32,190 nucleotides of DNA from Desulfobacteraceae bacterium (GTDB lineage: Bacteria > Desulfobacterota > Desulfobacteria > Desulfobacterales > Desulfosarcinaceae). Positions 1-6,632 of the stretch are shown in pieces. The notes beneath the pieces were generated by a model that had not been told where the DNA came from, searched no databases, and saw nothing but the letters and a program-made list of their open reading frames with translations. Positions within the stretch are counted from its first letter, which is position 1. Each line of letters begins with the position of its first letter. The position numbers were made by a program, and so were the translations under genes. The stretch lies in NCBI GenBank assembly GCA_003599575.1, contig QZKV01000162.1, forward strand, positions 1-32,190, given 5' to 3'.

Positions 1-1
1 C

Positions 2-643
2 TTGTACTGCACGGTCTGCTTTTTCTCCCCCGAGGGCCGGCTCCTCGGCAAACACCGCAAGCTGATGCCTACGGCCATGGAGCGGCTGGTCTGGGGCTTC
101 GGCGACGGCTCTACCATGCCTGTGCTCGACACGTCCGTCGGGCGCATCGGGGCGGTCATCTGCTGGGAAAATTACATGCCGCTGCTGCGGATGTACATGT
201 ACTCCCAGGGAATCCAGATCTACTGTGCGCCGACTGCCGACGATCGGGACACGTGGCTGGCTTCCATGCAGCACATAGCCCTGGAGGGACGCTGTTTCGT
301 GCTGAGCGCGTGCCAGCACCTGCGGCGAGGGGACTGTCCGGAGAAGTTCGATGCCATTCAGGGCGACGATCCGGATACGGTCCTGATGCGCGGGGGCAGC
401 TGCATCATCGGTCCCCTGGGGGAAGTGCTGGCCGGCCCCGATTTCGGCGGCCCGACGATCCTGCGGGCCGACCTGGACCTGGACCGGATTCCTGAGGGGA
501 AGTACGACCTGGATACCCCGGGTCATTACGCCCGGCCGGACGTGTTCAGCCTGCAGGTCAACCTGCGCCGCCAGAGTGCGGTGACCACCTGGGACGGGGA
601 AGCGAGTAGCCCCTTCGACACTTCCGGCTCTGACCGACCTTAA
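2..643 (+). CDS. Nitrilase, C-terminal part (5' end outside window)
   Basis: This is a carbon-nitrogen hydrolase of the true nitrilase branch, which converts organic nitriles to carboxylic acids and ammonia in the cytoplasm. The frame is open from the first bases, so the N-terminal portion with the catalytic Glu lies outside the window. The visible part has the catalytic Lys in KHRKLMPT (about residue 20 of the fragment) and the nucleophile Cys in [11 protein letters not shown] (about residue 54). It also has the nitrilase blocks [10 protein letters not shown] and [15 protein letters not shown]. The run ICWENYMPL followed by YCAPTAD is typical of nitrilases rather than amidases or carbamoylases. 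The substrate cannot be told from the sequence. The gene points toward the methionine synthase gene 268 bases downstream, but the gap suggests separate transcription. Confidence 0.9.
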   Translation: MYCTVCFFSPEGRLLGKHRKLMPTAMERLVWGFGDGSTMPVLDTSVGRIGAVICWENYMPLLRMYMYSQGIQIYCAPTADDRDTWLASMQHIALEGRCFVLSACQHLRRGDCPEKFDAIQGDDPDTVLMRGGSCIIGPLGEVLAGPDFGGPTILRADLDLDRIPEGKYDLDTPGHYARPDVFSLQVNLRRQSAVTTWDGEASSPFDTSGSDRP

Positions 644-910
644 TTCCCCGAGAGCCTATCGGCCGGTCGAAAGCCGTAACATGCCAATATGGGGTAACCT
701 CAACATTATGAGTGGTGCTTCGCCATATTTTCTTTTGGCAAACTTACGGACACCAATGTCACTACACAGATCTCGCCTTTCGCGGCACCACCCGCGCATC
801 CATCCTGCGTGGTTCAGACGCCCCAGCGCTCCCGCCGCACCTGGCAAAGGCCCATTTTTTTCTGGCGCCGGTGGGTTGTGTGTTTATGCTATGCGCTTAA
901 GGAGCGACAT

Positions 911-2011
911 ATGACGAAAAAGCCGACATTTGCCGCGGGCCGCAATATCGCCATGAAGGTCCCGCCTCATTTGTACGAGGCAACCATAACCAAACCTTTG
1001 CAGACCACCCTCACGGGCAGCCTGCCCAAGCCGGCCTGGCTTTGCGAACCCCTGAAATTGTGGTCCCCCTGGAGGCTCAGCGGCGAGCTGCTCGCTGAAG
1101 CCAAGCGCGACGCGGTGCGCCTCGTGCTGCGCGATCAGGAGCGGGCCGGCATCGACATCGTCAGCGACGGAGAACAGACCCGGCAGCATTTTGTGACCAC
1201 CTTTATCGAACACCTGGAGGGCGTCGATTTCGAACAACGCAAGACGGTTCGCATCCGCGACCGCTACGATGCCGATGTGCCGGTCGTCCGCGGTCCGGTG
1301 GCGCGCAAGCGGCCGGTGTTTGCCGAAGATGCCCGCTTCCTGCGGGCCGAGACGGACAAAAAGACCAAATGCACCTTGCCCGGGCCGCTGACCATGGTCG
1401 ATACCTTGTATGACGATTACTACCGCAGCCGCGAAAAACTGGCCTTCGAGTTCGCCGCGATTCTCAACCAGGAGGCGCGCGAGATGGCCGCCGCGGGCAT
1501 CGACGTGATCCAATTCGATGAGCCGGCCTTCAATGTGTTCTTCGACGAAGTGCGGGCCTGGGGCATCGCCGCCCTGGAGCGTGCGGCCGAGGGGCTTGCC
1601 TGCAAAGCCGCGGTGCATATCTGCTACGGCTACGGCATCCCGGCCAACATCGCATGGAAGCAAACGCTCGGCGCCGAGTGGCGCCAGTACGAGGAAATCT
1701 TTCCCCTCCTGCAGGCCTCCCGGATCGACCAGGTCTCCCTGGAATGCCACAACTCCAAAGTGCCCATCGAGCTGATCGCAATGCTCGCAGGCAAGGATGT
1801 GCTGGTGGGCGCCATCGACGTGACCACCGAGCGCATCGAGACGCCGCAGGAGGTGGCGGCGACGCTGCGCAAGGCGCTGAAGCACGTGGCTCCGCACAAG
1901 CTCTTTGCATGCACCAACTGCGGCCTGGTCCCGCTTGCGCGGCCGGTCGCATACGGCAAGCTCCAGGCGCTGGCCGCCGGGGCGGACCTGGTACGCCAAG
2001 AGTTGGAGTGA
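911..2011 (+). CDS. MetE-family methionine synthase, MesD-like
   Basis: This is a 366-residue protein of the cobalamin-independent methionine synthase (MetE) C-terminal barrel family, which methylates homocysteine to methionine. It is about half the length of full MetE and lacks the N-terminal barrel. Near the N-terminus it has the motif TGSLPKP, followed by SDGEQTRQHFVTTFIEH and QFDEPAFN. The zinc-binding set appears as HICYG, the Glu of SLECHNS and the Cys of CTNCGLVPL. From memory it resembles the folate-independent MesD type more than core-MetE. MesD normally works with a DUF1852 partner (MesX), which is not seen here. The ATG at 911 is chosen because AAGGAG lies 7 bases upstream; the longer open frame from 809 has no such site. 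Confidence 0.85.
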   Translation: MTKKPTFAAGRNIAMKVPPHLYEATITKPLQTTLTGSLPKPAWLCEPLKLWSPWRLSGELLAEAKRDAVRLVLRDQERAGIDIVSDGEQTRQHFVTTFIEHLEGVDFEQRKTVRIRDRYDADVPVVRGPVARKRPVFAEDARFLRAETDKKTKCTLPGPLTMVDTLYDDYYRSREKLAFEFAAILNQEAREMAAAGIDVIQFDEPAFNVFFDEVRAWGIAALERAAEGLACKAAVHICYGYGIPANIAWKQTLGAEWRQYEEIFPLLQASRIDQVSLECHNSKVPIELIAMLAGKDVLVGAIDVTTERIETPQEVAATLRKALKHVAPHKLFACTNCGLVPLARPVAYGKLQALAAGADLVRQELE

Positions 2012-2177
2012 AACCGCGGTAAACTCCCCTTTGAGATCCCAGCATTCAGGCGGGCCGATGGAGCCCGGGCAGGCAAGACTATCACATCGCCTGTCCGGCA
2101 CCTCTGGTTGAAAAAATCCAAAAAACTGATTGCCAGAATAAAAAATAAATTCTAAGCTGCAGCATCTCAGCACGTTG

Positions 2178-2201
2178 CATGTTCTGCATGTTCCCATGTT
2201 C
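2178..2201. repeat. Three short CATGTTC direct repeats
   Basis: CATGTTC occurs at 2178-2184, 2187-2193 and 2195-2201, separated by two bases and one base. Its function is unknown. Confidence 0.5.
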
Positions 2202-2426
2202 CACAGCACGTTTTCAACGCCCCCGACCCCATTGCGACCGCGCTGAACCTGAACCTTCGTATTCCCAATCCGGCCGAGCCCATCCCAATCGTCTTCTCCA
2301 CCCGTTCCGTCTCCTTTGGGCATTGGATCATTCGAACTTCATCCGTTAACGTTTGGATCAGCTTACAAGGAAATGAAAATATTGGATATTCCCAATTTAT
2401 TGGATTTCGGGGGAATCAATCGGTAC

Positions 2427-2442
2427 TGGCACTCTCCTTGCT
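2427..2442 (+). promoter_or_regulatory. Sigma-54 (-24/-12) promoter of the cytochrome cluster
   Basis: TGGCAC, five bases, TTGCT gives the exact -24 and -12 elements with correct spacing. Transcription would start near 2454, about 145 bases before the octahaem cytochrome ATG. ATTGG-type repeats at 2381-2403 lie just upstream and could bind an enhancer-binding protein, but this is speculative. RpoN itself is encoded at 15580-17016. Confidence 0.65.
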
Positions 2443-2599
2443 GAAGCATCCGAGGTTTGGCGACACACGCGCGGAAACCGGATGAACCCGAATCAACGGT
2501 TGCAGTATATTTGCCGAGCGATCGCTCCCAGCGGGGGCGCGGGAAGTTTGTCAGATAACGGGGTACTTATTTTAAAATGATGGGGTTGAGGAGGCAGGC

Positions 2600-3846
2600 A
2601 TGAGATCGAATGTTGCGGTACTGGTTCTATGTTTCGGTTCTGTCGCGGCCGCCCTGTTCGGGTGCGGCGGCGAACAGGCGGTGGATATGTCCAAGGTGCT
2701 TGCCCAGGAGAAAACCTTCGTGGGATCGGAGACCTGCAAAACCTGCCATCTGGAACATTACGATTCCTGGAAAATGACCTTGCATAGCCGCATGACCCAG
2801 GATGCCCAGGCCAATCCGGACGCCATCATTGCGCCTATCGATGAGGCCGCCATCCGAGAAGATCTGGCCAAATTGGACAAACTCAAAGTGCCGGCCGATC
2901 AAATCTATGTCCCCAAGGCCTCCGAGATCAAGTACACCATCGGCAGCCAATGGAAACAGCGCTACATCGTCGAGAAAGAGGGGACACTCTACATCTCGCC
3001 CATCCAGTACAACGCGGATACGCACCGCTGGGTCAATTACAATGAAGACAAATGGGATAAAAAGCCCTGGCTGCAAGACTGCGGCGGCTGCCATGCCACG
3101 GGGTGGATCTGCAAAAGCAATCCCTGGTCGAACTGGGGGTCTCCTGCGAAGCCTGCCACGGCAAAGGCTCCTACCATGCGGCCCTGCCGAAAACAGCGGT
3201 ATTTGAAAAACGCCAGACCATCGTCAATCCGGCCAAGCTGACCATGGGCGTTGCCGTACAGATCTGTGGCTCCTGCCACAACCGCGGCAAGGCCACCAAG
3301 CACGAGGGCGCCGGCTGGCCGGTGGGTTACGAGCCCGGCAAAGCCCTGGAGGCGTATTATAAATCCACCTCCTTCCGCGAAGGCGATACCAAACACATCT
3401 ATGCCAACGAATTTTCCAAGGGCCACCATCAGCAATACATCGACTGGGTCCAATCCAAACATCGGGCCGAAGGGGTCACCTGCACATCGTGCCACTACGT
3501 CCATCAGATCGGGCTTGCGCCCACGCGCTCGCAGACCTATTCGGCCGGTTCCGCGCAGTGCATGCAGTGCCATCAGCTGGTGAACAACAACCTGGCGCAT
3601 TCGATCCATTCCTTTGGAAACTGCGTCGGCTGTCACATGCCGCGGATCGCCGAAAGCGCCGAATCGGGTGACATCCACAGCCATGTCTTCATGGCCCTGC
3701 TGCCTTCCGATACCCTGAACAACCCGGTTGTGCCCAACTCATGCCAGACCTGCCACAAACACAGAAAAGAGGATTTGAAGGAACTGCAAGCCGCCTGGGA
3801 CAGGCTGGTCAAACTTCCCAAGCCGGCTGCCGCAGGCATCCAGTAA
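2600..3846 (+). CDS. Octahaem c-type cytochrome lipoprotein, frame broken by one base near 3101
   Basis: This is a periplasmic multihaem electron carrier or reductase in two overlapping frames. Bases 2600-3103 give a lipoprotein signal (lipobox LFGC, Cys22), CKTCH at about residue 46 and CGGCH at about 161. The +2 frame carries on from GTG at 3103 with CEACH, CGSCH, CTSCH, CMQCH, CVGCH and CQTCH. Joined, the product is about 415 residues with eight CxxCH haem sites, so each half alone is incomplete. The junction is the GGGG run at 3100-3103: one extra G would restore a single frame reading HATG-VDLQKQ. Without the shift, frame 1 runs to a stop at 3241 with no further haem motif. The N-terminus resembles cytochrome c554-like families. 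The exact reaction is unknown. The ATG has GAGG 7-10 bases upstream, and a sigma-54 promoter precedes it. Confidence 0.85.
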
Positions 3847-3891
3847 CGGACGCATATGGTCTTGAACCGCAATCCATTGAGGGAGTGTCCG

Positions 3892-4608
3892 ATGAGCACC
3901 CGCTATCGTCCCAGACCCGTCGGCAGGTTTGCATGGATGGCCATATGGGTCCTGGCAGGCATGCTGCTCCTGCTCGGCATGCCCTTGCCGGCCGGCGCCC
4001 AGGAGGAAGTGGCTTCCGCCATCCGGCGCTACAAGGACCGCGAGGCGAGCACGGGGTTTTATGAGGAGTACGAGGTGCTGCCCCGCCACAAGCGCCCCTT
4101 TGTTGAGATTCCCAATCTGCGCAAAGGGAGGTTCCCGTACAGCCCCTCCACTCCAACCGTGCGGCAGCGCGCCCGGCGGGCCGACGCCCATCAGGGTATC
4201 AAGTTCTACGAGGTTCGTCGCTGCGAAGAATGCCACGTCGAGCAAACCAGGGACATCCATACGGTTCGGGCGAACCTGACCTGCCGGCAATGTCATGGAG
4301 GGGAACCCATGGCCAGTATCAACTTTTACTACTCGCCCATGAATCCCATCCGAAGACATGCCTATGTTTGCGCCAAATGCCATGAGGGCGCCAGCGCATC
4401 CTACGCCGCTTATATCATCCATGAACCCATGCCCGGATCCGCGCAAGCCAAAAAAGCTTTCCCGCTCCTGTACTATGCATACTGGTTCATGCTGGTCCTC
4501 CTGCTGGGCACTCTGGCATTTTTTATTCCGCACAGCCTGCTCACGGGCGTGCGGGAATTGTTCAGAAAAAAAGGGGAACATCGGAATGCCGACAACGATG
4601 CGCATTAA
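3892..4608 (+). CDS. Membrane-anchored trihaem c-type cytochrome
   Basis: This is a 238-residue exported cytochrome. A hydrophobic signal segment spans about 14-36 and ends in PAGAQ. Three haem sites follow: CEECH (111), CRQCH (131) and CAKCH (160). A single C-terminal membrane helix lies at about 193-212, followed by a basic cytoplasmic tail. This topology puts the haems in the periplasm. It most likely passes electrons between the cytochrome b encoded next and the octahaem protein encoded before. The ATG at 3892 is chosen over 3856 because GGGAG stands just upstream. It starts 45 bases after the octahaem gene and its end overlaps the cytochrome b start, so the three are one operon. No named family is assigned. 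Confidence 0.88.
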   Translation: MSTRYRPRPVGRFAWMAIWVLAGMLLLLGMPLPAGAQEEVASAIRRYKDREASTGFYEEYEVLPRHKRPFVEIPNLRKGRFPYSPSTPTVRQRARRADAHQGIKFYEVRRCEECHVEQTRDIHTVRANLTCRQCHGGEPMASINFYYSPMNPIRRHAYVCAKCHEGASASYAAYIIHEPMPGSAQAKKAFPLLYYAYWFMLVLLLGTLAFFIPHSLLTGVRELFRKKGEHRNADNDAH

Positions 4609-5416
4609 GCGGTTCACTGTTTTTGACCGGTTATTTCATCTCTTCCTGATGCTGACCTTCATCATCCAGACCGTGACCGGCTTCAGTCGATTGTACTACA
4701 CCACGGCCTGGGGGAAAAAACTGGGCTATCTCGTGGGCGGGTACGAGGCGGCCCTGCGGCTTCATTTATGGGTGGGCGTGCTGATGATCATCGCCTTTCT
4801 CATCCATACGGTTTACCTGATCACGCGTCTGGATTGGCGCCGTTTTCCGGGAAGCCTCGTCGGCCCCGACTCGCTGGTCCCCAACCTGCAGGATTTCAAG
4901 CATCTGCGCCAACGCATCTTATGGTTCTTCGGAATCGGGGCCTCGCCCAGGTTCAACCGCTGGAGCTATTGGGAGAAATTCGATTACTGGGCGGTCTATT
5001 GGGGGATGCCGCTTCTGGCCGTAACAGGCCTGATGGCCATGTTCCCGTTTGCCACGAGCGGGTTTCTGCCCGGCTGGTCGCTGAATGTGGCTGTCTTCCT
5101 GCACCGCGCGGAAGCGATTCTGGCCGTCGCTTACATCTTCATCGTGCATTTTTTTATCGGACACCTGCGGCCGTTGAGTTTTCCCATGAACGAAGCCATG
5201 TTTTCCGGCAGTATGCCCCTGGAGGAAGCCGTAGAAGAAAAGCCGGCCTGGGTCCAGCGCATGAAAGATGAGGGCCGGCTGGAACTCGCCCTGGCCGATC
5301 CGCCCGCGCGGTGGTTCAGAGTAGCGTACTTCATCTTTGGCTATGCGGTCGTATTTTCAGGGCTTTATCTGCTGATCAGCGGGATCGTTTACAGCCGCTA
5401 CATATCCTTGCATTGA
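4586..5416 (+). CDS. Cytochrome b, quinone-linked membrane subunit
   Basis: This is a 276-residue integral membrane protein of the dihaem cytochrome b561 / formate-dehydrogenase-gamma type. It starts with FTVFDRLFHLFLMLTFIIQ (first helix, His in its front part). Further helices follow with LRLHLWVG, FLIHTVYL and FLHRAEAILAVAYIFIVHFFIGHLRP. The His residues in these helices are the expected b-haem ligands. A last helix near the C-terminus is extra. Its likely job is to oxidise menaquinol and hand electrons to the periplasmic cytochromes encoded before it. The start at 4586 overlaps the trihaem gene by 23 bases and has AAGGGG upstream; ATG 4598 is an alternative. The open frame extends much further upstream, but only as an overlap with the trihaem gene. 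Confidence 0.88.
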   Translation: MPTTMRIKRFTVFDRLFHLFLMLTFIIQTVTGFSRLYYTTAWGKKLGYLVGGYEAALRLHLWVGVLMIIAFLIHTVYLITRLDWRRFPGSLVGPDSLVPNLQDFKHLRQRILWFFGIGASPRFNRWSYWEKFDYWAVYWGMPLLAVTGLMAMFPFATSGFLPGWSLNVAVFLHRAEAILAVAYIFIVHFFIGHLRPLSFPMNEAMFSGSMPLEEAVEEKPAWVQRMKDEGRLELALADPPARWFRVAYFIFGYAVVFSGLYLLISGIVYSRYISLH

Positions 5417-5516
5417 AAGCCGCCGGCGCCGTTTTATACCCCAATAAGCTCTGCAGTTGATTTCAAAGCCGAATACGGGCAAGCCTGTATTTCAAACCGC
5501 ACCGGCCGGCATTAAC

Positions 5517-5662
5517 TAGTGTCCATCCAGAAATGGCTATTTTCGCCGATTTCGGTGTTGGGCAAAAATTTTAATCCTCGAAATATGTCCATATATTCCT
5601 GCGGTTAAAATTTCCGCCCGCCTTGAACTCGACGAAAATATCTCATCCCTGGATGGACACTA
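5517..5662. mobile_element. 146-bp MITE-like fold-back element
   Basis: The ends are perfect 14-bp inverted repeats, TAGTGTCCATCCAG at 5517-5530 and its complement at 5649-5662. Inside, the two halves remain complementary with mismatches almost to the centre near 5589, for example TATTTTCGCCG against TATTTTCGTCG and AAATTTTAA on both arms. The whole element would fold into one long hairpin. It encodes nothing. A miniature inverted-repeat element is the simplest reading. No clear target duplication longer than two bases is visible. Confidence 0.65.
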
Positions 5663-5714
5663 ACCAATTCTATGAGTTGTATGGCTGGAATCCGATCCAA
5701 AAGGAGGCAGGGTC

Positions 5715-6284
5715 ATGATTGGAGAGATCAAAGTGCAATGGATAGGAGATTACGATCGCGGGATCGAGAAAGCCCGGGACGAAAAAAAGCCCCTCCTGCT
5801 CGATTTTTTTAAAGACGGCTGAGGCGGCTGCGCCAAAATGGGTGCCGTGACGTACCCGGATGCGACCGTGGCTGCATTGCTGAATGAAAAATTCGTACCC
5901 GTTCAGGTCAATGTCGCTAAAGTACCAAAGTTGGTGGAAAAGTTCCAGGTCCTCTGGACGCCCAACTTGAACTTCCTCAATGATAAGGAAAAACAGGTGT
6001 ACCATGTCGAGGGCTGGCTTTCGCCCTCCGAATGCGCGGCCATGCTGATGGTCGCCGAAGGCCATTACCAGCTGCATCGCAAAAAATTCGACCAGGCCGG
6101 CGCGCATTTCAGGGCGGTCTTTGACAGGTATCCGCAGAGCGAATTTGCGCCGGAAGCGCTCTATTATCTCGGCGTCAGCAGATACCTGGCTTCTCACGAA
6201 GCCGCGCGCCTGGCCGAGGAGTGGCAAAGGTGCCAGCAATTTTATCCGGAAAGCACATGGGCGCGACGTTCGATGGTGCTCTGA
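5715..6284 (+). CDS. Selenocysteine-containing thioredoxin-like protein (UGGC motif)
   Basis: This is a 189-residue thioredoxin-fold protein if TGA at 5820-5822 is read as selenocysteine (residue 36). The frame starts at ATG 5715 with AAGGAGG at 5701-5707. It reads KKPLLLDFFKDG, then U, then GGCAKM, so TGA falls on the first position of the CxxC redox motif (U36-G-G-C39). The fold continues in frame: a hydrophobic strand with PVQVNV, the thioredoxin cis-Pro region WTPNLNFL, and a TPR-like helical tail (about 110-185) ending in TWARRSMVL. The next in-frame start, ATG 5838, lies after the active site and has no good binding site. A hairpin suited to a bacterial SECIS follows the TGA. Similar proteins are known to me in deltaproteobacteria. 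The alternative is a nonsense mutation of an ordinary Cys codon. Confidence 0.75.
5839..5858 (+). promoter_or_regulatory. Candidate bacterial SECIS hairpin
   Basis: The stem GGGTGC (5840-5845) pairs with GTACCC (5852-5857), including one G-U pair, and an outer U-G pair can be added. The loop CGTGAC begins 24 bases after the TGA and has G in its second position. Both features fit the usual rules for bacterial SECIS elements. An alternative stem GCGCC/GGTGC (5830-5845) would compete. No folding was computed. Confidence 0.45.
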
Positions 6285-6632
6285 GCTGGGCGCCGCCGGC
6301 ATTTCTGAACAACCTCTATCGAGAAGGACAACCGCCGCAGGCGGACGCATCCGCCTGCGGCGCGGTCCAAAAAAACGGCGCTCGCGCCCAATGGCGTTTT
6401 GCCCTCCCGAGCGCGGTCATTTCCGCCCTTTAAATTCCGCAATCATAATAGTTGGCAGAATCCGTGCAATCCTCCCTCGATCAATTTGGATCAGCGGATT
6501 CAGCAACATTCGTCTGTTCTCTTTTGGCGCTCTAGTGCAAAAATGGCTGGCAGGTGATACCCTTCACTTTAAAAGTGAGTATGGTTCAAAGCCTATTTCC
6601 CTGGTGGACTGCCGCAGAAAAAGGAGGACGGG
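6285..6632. other. Intergenic region of 348 bases with hairpins
   Basis: No gene is supported here. A perfect 13-bp stem with loop CGCA lies at 6333-6362. A small CGCC/GGCG hairpin at 6385-6396 followed by TTTT could be a weak terminator for the selenoprotein gene. A perfect 15-base palindrome, TCACTTT-A-AAAGTGA, lies at 6564-6578, 54 bases before the phosphatase ATG, and could be an operator. The open frame across this region (6121-6636) has no coding character. Confidence 0.5.
6333..6362. repeat. Perfect 13-bp GC-rich hairpin
   Basis: CGCCGCAGGCGGA at 6333-6345 pairs perfectly with 6350-6362 across the loop CGCA. An A-run, not a T-run, follows, so it is not a typical intrinsic terminator on the plus strand. 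It may be an extragenic palindrome or an mRNA-stabilising stem after the selenoprotein gene. Confidence 0.6.

Larger units (their letters stand above)
2012..2599. other. Intergenic spacer of 588 bases with sigma-54 promoter
   Basis: No convincing gene is seen in this spacer. It holds three close copies of CATGTTC at 2178-2201, flanked by two copies of CAGCACGTT (2169-2177 and 2203-2211). It also has an ATTGG/CCAAT inverted pair at 2381-2396 with a third ATTGG at 2399-2403, and a consensus -24/-12 promoter at 2427-2442. A 12-bp palindrome GAGCGATCGCTC lies at 2516-2527. The long minus-strand open frame that enters from the right of the methionine synthase gene is an antisense shadow. Confidence 0.6.

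Noticed and set aside
884..2323. 479-codon minus-strand open frame
   Set aside because: It lies antisense to the clear methionine synthase gene and has no family motifs; GC-rich codon bias opens this frame.
6521..6540. TGGCGC...TGC, sigma-54-like sequence before the phosphatase gene
   Set aside because: The GG to GC spacing is one base short, and sigma-54 promoters do not tolerate that.
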